Assembly: GCF_022171985.1 (NCBI RefSeq)
Contig: NZ_JAJVHF010000004.1
Span: 62,001-126,000 of the forward strand
Length of the DNA: 64,000 nt
From: Huaxiibacter chinensis
GTDB taxonomy: Bacteria > Pseudomonadota > Gammaproteobacteria > Enterobacterales > Enterobacteriaceae
Direction of reading: 5' to 3'
Both the position numbers and the translations under genes were made by a program. Within the stretch, counting starts at the first letter, position 1. Each line of letters begins with the position of its first letter. Below, in pieces: positions 1 through 8,747 of the stretch. The notes under the pieces are model-generated. The model worked only from the letters and a program-made list of their open reading frames with translations. It ran no database searches and was not told where the DNA came from.

Positions 1-1168
1 GTGCCGGACGCAGGCCGTTACGGTCCAGGTTACAGGCAGCGTAGCGACCATCGGACATGACGATGCCCGCCGGGCCGTCCCACGGCTCCATGTGCATGGA
101 GTTAAAGTCGAAGAACGCGCGCAGCTCCGGGTCCATATTCGGGTTGCTCTGCCAGGCTGGCGGTACCAGCAAACGCATCGCACGCACAATATCCATGCCG
201 CCTGCCAGCAGCAGCTCCAGCATGTTATCCATCGAGCTGGAGTCTGAGCCGGTTTCGTTAACAAACGGCGCGGCATCGTGCAGATCCGGAATCAGCGGTG
301 TCTGGAACTTATAGGTACGCGCACGTGCCCACTGGCGGTTACCGGTGATGGTATTGATTTCGCCGTTGTGCGCCAGATAGCGGAACGGCTGAGCCAGCGG
401 CCAGCGTGGTACGGTGTTGGTGGAGAAGCGCTGGTGGAAGAGGCAAATGGCCGATTCAAGACGCAGGTCCGCCAGGTCCAGGTAAAAGCGCGGCAGGTCA
501 GCCGGCATACACAGACCTTTATAGATGTTTACCAGATTAGAGAGGCTACAGACGTAGAACTCTTTATCTTCCTGGAGGCGTTTTTCGATGCGACGACGCG
601 CAATAAACAGGCGACGTTCCATATCGCGTGGACGCCAGCCCGCAGGCGCATTCACAAAAATTTGTTCAATGCGAGGCAGCGAGGAGAGGGCGATTTCACC
701 GAGCACCCCTTCATTGGTTGGCACATCGCGCCAGCCGACAATAGAGAGGGTTTCACGCTGAAGCTCTTCTTCAACGATGCGGCGAGAAGCAGCGGCTTTT
801 TCAGGATCCTGATTCAGGAACAGCATGCCGACCGCATAATTTTTGGCTAAGCGCCAGCCGCGCTCTTCAGCAACAATGCGGAAGAAGCGATCCGGTTTTT
901 GCAGCAGCAGACCGCAACCGTCGCCGGTTTTACCATCCGCGAGGATAGCGCCACGGTGCTGCATACGGGCCAGTGCGTGTATAGCAGTACGCACTACCTT
1001 GTGGCTAGGTTCGCCTTCTATGTGGGCGATCAGGCCGAAACCACAGTTATCCTTCTCAAGGGATTTATCGTACAACATATCAGTGAACCTCCCCAGGCTC
1101 GTCGGGCTTCCCACTGAACCGTGGCGCACAGGCACAGAAAGAGCATGGCGACGGGGTTTGCGTGTCAT
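1..1168 (-). CDS. gltB: Glutamate synthase (NADPH) large subunit, 5' part, runs off the window
   Basis: Large subunit of GOGAT, which converts glutamine plus 2-oxoglutarate to two glutamates with GltD. Only the N-terminal ~389 codons are present; the gene continues beyond position 1. The glutamine amidotransferase domain is visible: after a ~41-residue propeptide comes CGFGLIAHIEGE, where Cys42 would be the processed N-terminal nucleophile. Further on are HRGAILADGKTGDGCG and FHQRFSTNT. I chose the ATG at 1168, which begins MTRKPRRHALSVPV as in the E. coli long form; an internal ATG at 1078 (MLYDKSLEK) would also leave the catalytic Cys intact. Divergent from yhcC, as in E. coli. Confidence 0.97.
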   Translation of the reverse strand, partial: MTRKPRRHALSVPVRHGSVGSPTSLGRFTDMLYDKSLEKDNCGFGLIAHIEGEPSHKVVRTAIHALARMQHRGAILADGKTGDGCGLLLQKPDRFFRIVAEERGWRLAKNYAVGMLFLNQDPEKAAASRRIVEEELQRETLSIVGWRDVPTNEGVLGEIALSSLPRIEQIFVNAPAGWRPRDMERRLFIARRRIEKRLQEDKEFYVCSLSNLVNIYKGLCMPADLPRFYLDLADLRLESAICLFHQRFSTNTVPRWPLAQPFRYLAHNGEINTITGNRQWARARTYKFQTPLIPDLHDAAPFVNETGSDSSSMDNMLELLLAGGMDIVRAMRLLVPPAWQSNPNMDPELRAFFDFNSMHMEPWDGPAGIVMSDGRYAACNLDRNGLRPA

Positions 1169-1307
1169 ACGCGTACCTCGCATTCGCCCTCTTTTTCATC
1201 CTTTCGCGCAGGTAAACAAGTTTGAGGACTTGCTTCAGAGGGAATCTCAATTACTGCATAAATATGATGAGCAGGCTGCTCATCCAGAAAGCTTCCAGCG
1301 GATTTCC

Positions 1308-1336
1308 AACTTATCGGGATTTGATACACAGGTCAA
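1308..1336 (-). promoter_or_regulatory. Candidate sigma-70 promoter for gltB
   Basis: On the minus strand a -35 TTGACC (1331-1336) is separated by exactly 17 bp from a -10 TAAGTT (1308-1313). Transcription would start near 1300, giving a leader of about 130 nt. The -35 is good, the -10 only fair. Confidence 0.45.
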
Positions 1337-1447
1337 ATGGCAATCTTATTTATACAAAAATGTGCTATAGAAAGGTTAGTGCATTGATTTGAAAAGCTAT
1401 TTTTTCAATTTTATTGCGCAATGTAGTGGCTGAAAGCGGTAAGGGAG

Positions 1448-1463
1448 TGTGATCTGACTCACT
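1448..1463. promoter_or_regulatory. Candidate CRP site
   Basis: TGTGA-N6-TCACT, one mismatch from the TGTGA-N6-TCACA consensus. It lies about 110 bp upstream of the candidate gltB -35 box and 300 bp upstream of yhcC, so either or neither gene could be its target. Confidence 0.4.
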
Positions 1464-1760
1464 ATATGAAAGCGGTATTATCCCTTTTGCGTGCTGAATT
1501 GAAGAATTAAGGCAGGATAATTATCTGGCATAGGGTGTAAACTCGCATCATCACACTGTTTTTTGCCGTGAGCGCGATAAGTGAAAAAAACAATCAGAAC
1601 ATAAGGAAAAGTAATAGGAAGTTTGATGAATGAAATTGCAGTGATAATGATTTTTTATTCAAATAGATAATAGCGGTCCAGAGCGATTGATCCAGGTCAT
1701 CGCCGACTGAGACTAAAAATGGCAGGCTTGTCCCCTTTCTCCGGGACGGTCTATCAGATT

Positions 1761-2702
1761 ATGCAGTTACAGAAATTAGTCAATATGTTTGGTGGGGATC
1801 TTGCTCATCGGTATGGGCAAAAGGTCCACAAGCTGACGCTGCATGGGGGTTTTAGCTGCCCCAATCGCGATGGCACCATTGGGCGTGGCGGCTGTACCTT
1901 CTGTAATGTCGCGTCCTTCGCCGACGAGGCGCAGCAGCTTCAGTCGATTGCGGAACAGCTCGCCTTTCAGGCAAATCGGGTCAATCGTGCAAAACAGTAT
2001 CTGGCCTATTTTCAGGCTTACACCAGTACCTGGGCAGAGGTCCAGGTGCTGCGTAGTATGTATCAGCAGGCGGTCAGCCAGGCCAATATCGTGGGATTGT
2101 GCGTGGGCACCCGCCCTGACTGTGTGCCAGACGCTGTCCTGGATTTGCTTAGCGAGGTGAAGGATCAGGGGTATGAAGTCTGGCTTGAGCTGGGTTTGCA
2201 GACGGCACATGATAAAACCCTGCACCGTATCAACCGTGGGCACGATTTCGCCTGCTACCAGCGCACCGCCCGGCTTGCCCGTGAGCGCGGGTTAAAAGTC
2301 TGTGCTCATCTCATTGTCGGATTGCCCGGCGAAGGCCATCAGCACGCTCTGGAGACGCTCGAAAAAGTGGTGGAGACCGGCGTGGAGGGTGTCAAGCTGC
2401 ATCCACTCCACATCGTGACGGGCAGTATTATGGCCAAAGCCTGGCAAGCCGGGCGGCTTAACGGCATTGCGCTGGAAGAGTACACGGTGACAGCGGGGGA
2501 GATGATCCGCCATACGCCCCCTGAAGTGATTTATCACCGCATCTCTGCCAGCGCCCGTCGTCCCACGCTGCTTGCCCCACTTTGGTGTGAGAACCGCTGG
2601 ACAGGCATGGTTGAGCTGGATCGTTATCTGAACGAGCAGGGCGTCCAAGGCTCCGCGCTTGGTCGCCCGTGGGTTCCCCGTCTACCGTCGACGGCCGCCT
2701 AA
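1761..2702 (+). CDS. yhcC: Radical SAM protein YhcC
   Basis: Protein of 313 residues, near identical in layout to E. coli YhcC. The radical SAM cluster motif is the family's long variant, Cys33 then Cys45 and Cys48 (C-x11-C-x2-C), within [18 protein letters not shown]. The substrate is not established. I start at the ATG at 1761 ([12 protein letters not shown]), the position homologous to E. coli; an in-frame ATG at 1719 would add 14 residues not seen in E. coli. Its 3' end overlaps the convergent yjgR by 21 bp. In E. coli K-12 the next gene is arcB; here arcB is 13.5 kb away. Confidence 0.93.
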   Translation: MQLQKLVNMFGGDLAHRYGQKVHKLTLHGGFSCPNRDGTIGRGGCTFCNVASFADEAQQLQSIAEQLAFQANRVNRAKQYLAYFQAYTSTWAEVQVLRSMYQQAVSQANIVGLCVGTRPDCVPDAVLDLLSEVKDQGYEVWLELGLQTAHDKTLHRINRGHDFACYQRTARLARERGLKVCAHLIVGLPGEGHQHALETLEKVVETGVEGVKLHPLHIVTGSIMAKAWQAGRLNGIALEEYTVTAGEMIRHTPPEVIYHRISASARRPTLLAPLWCENRWTGMVELDRYLNEQGVQGSALGRPWVPRLPSTAA

Positions 2703-4184
2703 CAGGCTTCCGAGCATTCCACGCACGATCTGATTTGTCACCTGCCGCGCGGCGCTTTTTGCCATGGTTTGCACCACGCCATCGCGTTTGCCGCCGCGCG
2801 GGCCCGTGCTGCCAAAGAGAATATCTTTCAGTCCGCCTAAAATGCCCTCATCCACGGCACCGTCATTGCCTTTGACGGGCGGGGTACTTTGCTGTTCCGT
2901 ATTTGCCTGAACCCCTTTTTGCAGTTTTTCAAAGGCGGATTCCCGGTCCACCTCATCTTCATACTTGCCATACACGGGCGAGTGATTGATAAGCCCGTTG
3001 CGCTCCTCATCGGTAACGGGCCCCATACGGGAAAAGGGGGCAATCACCATCGTGCGTTCGACAACCGTCGGGCTGCCTTTGGCATCCAGAAACGAGATGA
3101 GTGCTTCCCCGGTTCCCAGCGCCTGGATAGCCGCTTCGGTATCAAAGGCGGGGTTGGCGCGCATGGTTTGCGCGGCGGCTTTGACCGCTTTCTGATCTTT
3201 TGGGGTAAAGGCGCGCAGCGCATGCTGAACCCGGTTTCCGAGCTGGCCTAACACATTGTCAGGAATGTCTGACGGATTTTGCGAAACAAACCAGACGCCG
3301 ACCCCTTTTGAGCGGATGAGGCGGATGACCTGTTCAATCTTATCCAGAAGGACCTGCGGAGCATCGTTAAACAGCAGGTGGGCCTCGTCAAAGAAAAAGA
3401 CCAGTTTGGGTTTGTCCAGATCGCCTGCTTCCGGCAGCTGTTCATACAGTTCAGAGAGCATCCACAGCAGGCTTGCGGCATAAAGTTTAGGCATCTGATA
3501 GAGCTTTTCCGCACTCAGGATGTTGATGATGCCTTTTCCCTGGCTGTCAACGCGCATCCAGTCCTTAATATCCAGCATCGGCTCACCAAAGAAGTGCTCA
3601 GCACCCTGCTGTTCCAGCGTCAGCAAACCGCGCTGAATGGCACCCACCGAGGCACTACTGATATTCCCGTACTGATTCTGAAACGACTTAGCGTTATCGC
3701 CAATGTATTGGGTGATGGCGCGCAGATCTTTAAAATCGAGCAGCAGCAAACCCTGATCGTCTGCGATACGAAAGATAATGTTGAGGACACCCGATTGCAC
3801 GTCGTTCAAATTCAGTAGGCGCGCCAGCAACAGCGGCCCCATGTCAGAGACGGTTGCCCGCACAGGATGGCCTTTCTCTGCGAAGATATCCCACACCACC
3901 ACGGGGTTGCCCTGTGGCTGCCAGTCATCCACGCCCATTTTTTTCAGCCTTTCCATGAGCTTTTCCGACGCTGTACCCGCCTGCGCCACCCCGGTTAAAT
4001 CGCCTTTCACATCGGCCATAAAGACCGGCACGCCAATAGACGACAACGACTCGGCCAGCTTTTGCAGCGTGACGGTTTTTCCCGTCCCTGTCGCGCCAGT
4101 AATCAGGCCGTGACGGTTTGCCATGCCAGGCAGTAAGAACAATTCGGTATCGGGTGTACGGGCAATCAGCAGTGGTGTACTCAT
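2682..4184 (-). CDS. yjgR: HerA-like ATPase YjgR (DUF853)
   Basis: Predicted cytoplasmic P-loop ATPase of the HerA/FtsK-like superfamily, 500 residues as in E. coli. Walker A GATGTGKT lies at residues 30-37 and the Walker B region reads [12 protein letters not shown] near residue 265. The C-terminus ends in the characteristic [12 protein letters not shown]. Physiological role is unknown. The start at 4184 (MSTPLLIAR) matches E. coli; the frame stays open further upstream but without similarity. It is convergent with yhcC, sharing 2682-2702, and divergent from dhaK. In E. coli yjgR follows lptG. Confidence 0.93.
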   Translation of the reverse strand: MSTPLLIARTPDTELFLLPGMANRHGLITGATGTGKTVTLQKLAESLSSIGVPVFMADVKGDLTGVAQAGTASEKLMERLKKMGVDDWQPQGNPVVVWDIFAEKGHPVRATVSDMGPLLLARLLNLNDVQSGVLNIIFRIADDQGLLLLDFKDLRAITQYIGDNAKSFQNQYGNISSASVGAIQRGLLTLEQQGAEHFFGEPMLDIKDWMRVDSQGKGIINILSAEKLYQMPKLYAASLLWMLSELYEQLPEAGDLDKPKLVFFFDEAHLLFNDAPQVLLDKIEQVIRLIRSKGVGVWFVSQNPSDIPDNVLGQLGNRVQHALRAFTPKDQKAVKAAAQTMRANPAFDTEAAIQALGTGEALISFLDAKGSPTVVERTMVIAPFSRMGPVTDEERNGLINHSPVYGKYEDEVDRESAFEKLQKGVQANTEQQSTPPVKGNDGAVDEGILGGLKDILFGSTGPRGGKRDGVVQTMAKSAARQVTNQIVRGMLGSLLGGRRR

Positions 4185-4319
4185 GATGCAGTCCTCTCTT
4201 TGTCCTGCGTCGAGTATAGGCAACCCGGCGGTAATCTGACTCAGTAAATTCCTGACTTTGCGACGCATTATCCAGTGCGGACTATGCTTTGCATACGATC
4301 CACAAAATATTGGGAAGTT

Positions 4320-5957
4320 ATGTCCAGATTCTTTTTTAATGACCGCAAACAGCTGGTCAACGATGCCATTGAAGGCATACTTATTTCCGCGCCGCACGGA
4401 AACCTCGTCAAACTTGATATTGATCCGGCCATCCGTATTGTCGCCCGTAGCGACTGGGATAAAGGTCGCGTGGCGGTGATTTCGGGCGGAGGCTCGGGCC
4501 ATGAACCCGCGCACGCCGGTTTCGTGGGTAAAGGCATGTTGACCGCCGCCGTGTGTGGCGACCTCTTCGCCTCGCCAAGTGTGGATGCCATATTAAATGC
4601 CATCGTGGCGGTAACGGGGGATCGCGGCTGCCTGCTGATTGTTAAAAACTATACAGGCGATCGTCTCAACTTTGGGCTGGCGGCGGAAAAGGCCAAGCGC
4701 TACGGGCTGAAGGTGGAGATGGTGATTGTTGCCGATGATATCGCGCTGCCGGATAACAAGCAGCCGCGCGGAATAGCCGGAACGGCGCTGGTGCACAAAA
4801 TCGCAGGCTATGCCGCCGAGCAGGGCAAATCGCTTAACGACGTTCGGGATATTGCGCAACAGGCGTGTGAAAATCTCTGGAGCCTGGGCGTGGCAATGCA
4901 GACCTGCAATCTGCCGGGCAGCAGTGAAGAAGAGGGGCGCATCAAAGAAGGCCACGTTGAGCTGGGGCTGGGGATCCACGGCGAGCCTGGCGCGTCGGTC
5001 GTCGAGAGCCATAACAGCCGGGAGATCATCGACACGTTGATTAAGCCCTTGCAGGACAAGGCCGGTGAAGGTCGATTTGCCGTGCTGATTAATAATCTTG
5101 GAGGCGTTTCTGCACTTGAGATGGCGCTGCTGACGAAGGAACTGGCGCACTCTGCCCTGAAAGATCGCATTGCTTATCTGATTGGCCCTGCGCCGCTGGT
5201 CAGTTCGCTGGATATGAAGGGTTTTTCACTCTCGTTACTGAAGCTGAATGAGACTTTTGAGCGGGCGTTGAACGAACCGGTTGAGACCATTGGCTGGCAA
5301 AAACCGGTGGCGTTTGCGCCATTACGTTCGCAGCCGCTCACGCCCCTTCGGGATAGCGTAGAGTATACCCCGTCGGAGAATACCCAGGTTAACAACGCCG
5401 TGGCGGCCGCGACCAAAACGCTGATCGATCTGGAGAACCGTTTGAATGCGCTGGATGCGAAAGTGGGGGACGGTGATACCGGTTCAACCTTTGCGCAAGG
5501 GGCGCGCGAAATTGCGCAGCGTCTGGAGAAGCATCAGCTGCCGCTTAACGATGTCTCTAAATTGTTCCTGCTGATTGGCGAGCGCCTGGCGACGGTGATG
5601 GGCGGATCCAGTGGCGTGTTGATGTCGATCTTCTTCACGGCCGCAGGTCACAGGCTGCACGAGGGCAAAACGTTACCCGAGTCGTTGCTAAGTGGCCTTG
5701 CGCAAATGAAACACTATGGCGGCGCGGATCTCGGCGATCGGACGCTGATCGACGCGTTACAGCCTGCACTGGAGGCACTGCGGAAAGGGGATGTTCAGTC
5801 GGCGGCGAAGGCCGCTATGCAGGGGGCAGAATCCACCACGCGCATGCAAAAAGCCGGAGCAGGGCGCTCGTCATATGTGAACAAAGAGAATCTGGACGGC
5901 GTCACCGATCCGGGGGCCGTGGCGGTGGCCGAGGTGTTTGCCGCACTGGCACGATAG
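4320..5957 (+). CDS. dhaK: ATP-dependent dihydroxyacetone kinase (fused DhaK-DhaL)
   Basis: Single-chain dihydroxyacetone kinase of the Citrobacter freundii type, 545 residues, phosphorylating DHA (and glyceraldehyde) with ATP. The N-terminal DhaK domain contains [19 protein letters not shown] and His220 in GIHGEPG, matching the His220 that forms the covalent hemiaminal with DHA in C. freundii. The C-terminal DhaL domain has [13 protein letters not shown], the Mg-ATP aspartate cluster. It is not the three-subunit PTS-dependent kinase of E. coli. Start ATG at 4320 is preceded by GGGAAG. It stands alone: no glycerol dehydrogenase or dha regulator is nearby. Confidence 0.92.
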   Translation: MSRFFFNDRKQLVNDAIEGILISAPHGNLVKLDIDPAIRIVARSDWDKGRVAVISGGGSGHEPAHAGFVGKGMLTAAVCGDLFASPSVDAILNAIVAVTGDRGCLLIVKNYTGDRLNFGLAAEKAKRYGLKVEMVIVADDIALPDNKQPRGIAGTALVHKIAGYAAEQGKSLNDVRDIAQQACENLWSLGVAMQTCNLPGSSEEEGRIKEGHVELGLGIHGEPGASVVESHNSREIIDTLIKPLQDKAGEGRFAVLINNLGGVSALEMALLTKELAHSALKDRIAYLIGPAPLVSSLDMKGFSLSLLKLNETFERALNEPVETIGWQKPVAFAPLRSQPLTPLRDSVEYTPSENTQVNNAVAAATKTLIDLENRLNALDAKVGDGDTGSTFAQGAREIAQRLEKHQLPLNDVSKLFLLIGERLATVMGGSSGVLMSIFFTAAGHRLHEGKTLPESLLSGLAQMKHYGGADLGDRTLIDALQPALEALRKGDVQSAAKAAMQGAESTTRMQKAGAGRSSYVNKENLDGVTDPGAVAVAEVFAALAR

Positions 5958-5966
5958 ATAAAAAAT

Positions 5967-5995
5967 CGCCCGGTACTGCTTACGCTGACCGGGCG
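5967..5995. terminator. Hairpin between convergent dhaK and ahr
   Basis: Perfect 8-bp inverted repeat CGCCCGGT/ACCGGGCG with a 13-nt loop, just after the dhaK stop. There is no strong T run, so it may be a REP-like unit rather than an intrinsic terminator. Confidence 0.45.
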
Positions 5996-6010
5996 TGACT
6001 TCTGAAGCCG

Positions 6011-6035
6011 GCCGGGGGCGTGACCGCCGCCCGGC
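6011..6035. repeat. REP-like hairpin
   Basis: GC-rich imperfect palindrome starting GCCGGGGGCG and ending CGCCGCCCGGC, the typical look of an enterobacterial extragenic REP unit, between convergent dhaK and ahr. Confidence 0.5.
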
Positions 6036-6044
6036 GCATTTACT

Positions 6045-7064
6045 TCAAAAATCCGCTTTCAACACCACACGATAGCGCGCTTTACCGTCGCGTACGTGCT
6101 GGATGGCTTCGTTGATTTTTGACATAGGATACAGCTCGGTGGTCGGAGAGACTTTCTTGCGTCCCGCAAACTTCATCAGCTTACGCAGTTCATACGGCGT
6201 ACCGGTAGCCGAACCTGAGATGCTGCGATCGCCGCCTATCAGCGTGAAGGCCGGAACCGGCAGCGGTTTCATGACGGCGCCCACGGTGTGGAAGTTACCG
6301 CCATGTGCCAGCGCTTCGAAGTACGGCTGCCAGTCGAGATCGACGTTTACGGTGTTAATGATCAGATCAAACTGGCCCGCTAACGCTTTCAGTAACTCAG
6401 GATCGCGGCTGTTAACCACTTTATCCGCACCCATTGCCAGCACTTCTTTCTCTTTCGCCGGGTTAGAGCTAAACGCCGTGACTTCGCAGCCCATGGCATG
6501 AAGCAGCTTGATAGCGATATGGCCCAAACCACCAATACCAATCACGCCCACGCGGCTGGTGGCGGTAACATGATGCATGAGCAGAGGTTTGAAGACGGTA
6601 ATGCCACCACACAGCAGCGGGCCCGCTGATTCAATATCAATGCTTTCAGGTAATGGAATCACCCACTGCCAGTCGGCACGCAGCTTGTCGGCAAACCCGC
6701 CTTTGTTCATGATGGTCGGTGTCGAGCCTTCAAGACAGTTGATCTGATTGCCGCTAATACAGGCGTCGCAGTGACCACAGCTACGCGCTGTCCAGCCAAT
6801 GCCCACGCGCTGGCCCACTTTCAGCCCTTTGTCCTGCGCCGCATTACCCAGCGCCACAACGCGACCAATAATTTCATGTCCGGCGACTAAAGGATACTGA
6901 GAGAAGCCCCATTCGTTGTCGATCATCGACAAATCGGAATGGCAAATACCGCAGTAGTCAACCTGCACTTCGACGTCTTCTGCCTTCAGCTCGCCCGCGT
7001 CGTATTCGTACAGTTCAAGTTCTGCACCCGCCTGCGGTGCGGCGTAGCTTTTTATCTTTGACAT
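6045..7064 (-). CDS. ahr: NADPH-dependent aldehyde reductase Ahr (YjgB)
   Basis: Zinc-dependent medium-chain alcohol dehydrogenase of 339 residues, very close to E. coli Ahr, which reduces aliphatic aldehydes with NADPH. Catalytic zinc ligands lie in YCGICHSD and AGHE; the structural zinc site is [15 protein letters not shown]. The Rossmann motif is [17 protein letters not shown]. The start at 7064 (MSKIKSYAA) is preceded by GGGGGAAA; frames further upstream are open but not conserved. Convergent with dhaK, and 84 bp from the yjgM start on the same strand side. Confidence 0.94.
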   Translation of the reverse strand: MSKIKSYAAPQAGAELELYEYDAGELKAEDVEVQVDYCGICHSDLSMIDNEWGFSQYPLVAGHEIIGRVVALGNAAQDKGLKVGQRVGIGWTARSCGHCDACISGNQINCLEGSTPTIMNKGGFADKLRADWQWVIPLPESIDIESAGPLLCGGITVFKPLLMHHVTATSRVGVIGIGGLGHIAIKLLHAMGCEVTAFSSNPAKEKEVLAMGADKVVNSRDPELLKALAGQFDLIINTVNVDLDWQPYFEALAHGGNFHTVGAVMKPLPVPAFTLIGGDRSISGSATGTPYELRKLMKFAGRKKVSPTTELYPMSKINEAIQHVRDGKARYRVVLKADF

Positions 7065-7147
7065 CGTGTTTCCCCCGTTATGGTGTGAACTGAGAGTGTA
7101 GAGCATTCAGTTTACAGCCGCTTAACAGAAGGGGGCAGAAAGTGGAT

Positions 7148-7648
7148 TTACAGCGTTTTCAGCATCCGGACTTCGCAGTCAGTATGGCCGGTACAGCCCA
7201 GGGGTTCTGAGATGTGCTCAAAACCCAGATGTTCATACAGGCCAATCGCCTCTTTCAGAAAGGCAGTGGTTTCCAGATAACAACGTTTAAAGCCGTTCTG
7301 ACGGGCGCGTTCAAGTGCAACAAGCGCCAGCTTTTTCGCCAGGCCTTGTCCGCGAATGGTGGGCAGGAAGTACATTTTTTGCAGTTCACAAATATCGGGT
7401 TCACTGCAGCTCAGCGGCGCAATGCCGCCTCCACCTACGACCTTGCCGTCCTGCTCAATAATCCAGTAGGCATGGCCCGGCTGGCTGTAAAGCTGGAACA
7501 GCTCATCCAGATTAGGATCGGCAACGGTATAGCCTTTATCGGCGGTCAGGCCATATTCGGCGGACACTTCGCGGATAACCGCGGCTATGGCTGGGTTGTC
7601 GCGGGCAGTTATTGGACGCAACGCAGGAGGGAAAACCGTGGGATTCAT
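7148..7648 (-). CDS. yjgM: GNAT family N-acetyltransferase YjgM
   Basis: GNAT acetyltransferase of 166 residues (E. coli YjgM 167). The acetyl-CoA loop is [19 protein letters not shown], preceded by [10 protein letters not shown]. Substrate is not known from the sequence. I use the ATG at 7648 (MNPTVFPPA); a TTG four codons upstream at 7660 is a weaker alternative. It lies next to valS in E. coli too (with yjgN between), here separated by a small accessory cassette. Confidence 0.9.
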   Translation of the reverse strand: MNPTVFPPALRPITARDNPAIAAVIREVSAEYGLTADKGYTVADPNLDELFQLYSQPGHAYWIIEQDGKVVGGGGIAPLSCSEPDICELQKMYFLPTIRGQGLAKKLALVALERARQNGFKRCYLETTAFLKEAIGLYEHLGFEHISEPLGCTGHTDCEVRMLKTL

Positions 7649-7708
7649 TTTGTTACTCAATTAATAAACAAATTCATCATAGTAATATTTGATACCACCC
7701 TCTATTCA

Positions 7709-7858
7709 ATGATGCAAGACCCGGCATTACCTCCGGGAGAAATTTTCATCAGTGGCGTTGTGTTAATGTCGGTTTGCTCTGAGTTTATTTATTACTTTTC
7801 TCATATGTTCAACCTGCCTGGAAGGCATGATTATATTATTTATGAGGATGATGAGTGA
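7709..7858 (+). CDS. Possible 49-residue membrane peptide
   Basis: Short open frame starting MMQDPALPPGE, with one hydrophobic stretch around residues 12-33 and an acidic tail YIIYEDDE. Its TGA overlaps the ATG of the next gene (TGATG), which argues for a coupled translation unit. There is no clear Shine-Dalgarno upstream and no recognised family, so it could equally be a leader or the 3' remnant of a longer gene. AT-rich like the next two genes. Confidence 0.35.
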   Translation: MMQDPALPPGEIFISGVVLMSVCSEFIYYFSHMFNLPGRHDYIIYEDDE

Positions 7859-8184
7859 TGAATATGGATATGCTTTTATCAATGTCATTACCTGTAGAAA
7901 TCTTTTCCACATTTCACCGCTATGATAATTATTATATTGATGAAATGCAGTATGGTGATCTCAGCGATGTAGATTTCCAGCGCTATGCCATGTCATGGGA
8001 GGGATTACTCGCTTTTAAAGCGCAGGACCACTTTGGTCTCGGCAAAGAAGATATCACTCGCGAGCTTTATAAAAACTTTCGCTTCTTTCGTATCTGGTTT
8101 TTTCTACAACGGCATCGCGATTATGCCTGTAAACCTTTTATGACTAATTTTAATGCCCATGTGCATATTAAGGGTGGCGTATGA
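7858..8184 (+). CDS. Short DUF3289-like protein, probably internally deleted
   Basis: Protein of 108 residues (109 if the in-frame GTG at 7855 is used; GAGG lies at 7844-7847). The N-terminal part, LPVEIFSTFHRYDNYYIDEM with GDLSDVDFQ, recalls the start of DUF3289 proteins. The second half, with DHFGLGKEDI, FFRIWFFLQRHRDYACKPF and a final HIKGG, recalls their C-terminal end. As I remember the family it is normally well over 200 residues, so the middle appears to be missing in frame. The assignment rests on memory of the family and is moderate. It overlaps the next gene by ATGA. Function unknown. Confidence 0.6.
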   Translation: MNMDMLLSMSLPVEIFSTFHRYDNYYIDEMQYGDLSDVDFQRYAMSWEGLLAFKAQDHFGLGKEDITRELYKNFRFFRIWFFLQRHRDYACKPFMTNFNAHVHIKGGV

Positions 8185-8708
8185 GAAAGGACTTTCAAAA
8201 GCGTAAAATATTTATCGGTAGTCTGGTGTTACTGATGATTGGTTATCTCCTCTGGACACAAAGACCCGTCACTGTCTTTTGGGCTGGGAGCCCGGTTGAG
8301 AATGAGCCTGTAATGATATCAGAGCAGTTTGTTAATCAGGACAGACGATTTGAGATATATGGTATCGTGGTAAATCATTTCCCATTAACCGAGTGGGGAA
8401 GGATTCATTGGTATCTGGATCATAAAGAAGAATTGAAGAAAAAATACGGAATACCCTTAAGTTACTCATACAGAATTACTTTTTGGGATATTGGCAGCGG
8501 ATTTACCGATGTTAAAACATCCGGCGATAGCGATCTGTATTGCTTCCCCCTGAAAAAAGAAACGGATAAACATTGTATAGAAAAAAATATGTTCATGAAT
8601 GTGGAATATGACGCGGGGTCTTACGAAAGGTTTGCTTTCAGCAGTAGTGAGTATTATTGGATAACCATGCCGGATGGGAAGTTAGCGCGAATAAAAAATG
8701 CATTGTAA
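8181..8708 (+). CDS. DUF943 family inner-membrane-anchored protein
   Basis: Protein of 175 residues with one N-terminal membrane anchor (residues ~9-25, IFIGSLVLLMIGYLLW) and a probably periplasmic remainder. The middle has the DUF943 hallmarks: VVNHFPLTEWGRIHWYLDHK, then YGIPLSYSYRITFWDIGSGF and a Cys pair in LYCFPL and HCIEKN. The family is common in accessory regions of Enterobacteriaceae and has no established function. It starts inside the previous gene (ATGA overlap) and ends at a strong terminator shared with valS. Confidence 0.75.
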   Translation: MRKDFQKRKIFIGSLVLLMIGYLLWTQRPVTVFWAGSPVENEPVMISEQFVNQDRRFEIYGIVVNHFPLTEWGRIHWYLDHKEELKKKYGIPLSYSYRITFWDIGSGFTDVKTSGDSDLYCFPLKKETDKHCIEKNMFMNVEYDAGSYERFAFSSSEYYWITMPDGKLARIKNAL

Positions 8709-8712
8709 AAGA

Positions 8713-8739
8713 AAACGCCGGAGAGAGTCTCCGGCGTTT
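8713..8739. terminator. Bidirectional intrinsic terminator, DUF943 gene / valS
   Basis: Perfect 12-bp stem AAACGCCGGAGA/TCTCCGGCGTTT with a 3-nt loop between the convergent genes. T-rich sequence follows on both strands, clearest on the valS side. Confidence 0.9.
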
Positions 8740-8747
8740 CTATTATC

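Larger units (their letters stand above)
1169..1760. promoter_or_regulatory. gltB-yhcC divergent intergenic region (592 bp)
   Basis: Long AT-rich stretch with no convincing gene. It must hold the promoters of gltB (-) and yhcC (+). In E. coli the gltB upstream region binds global regulators such as Lrp far upstream, and the AT-rich composition from about 1370 to 1700 is compatible with such a control region. I cannot assign Lrp sites by eye. Confidence 0.6.

Noticed and set aside
278..1370. Open frames on the + strand across gltB
   Set aside because: Antisense to the gltB amidotransferase domain; no start signals or known families.
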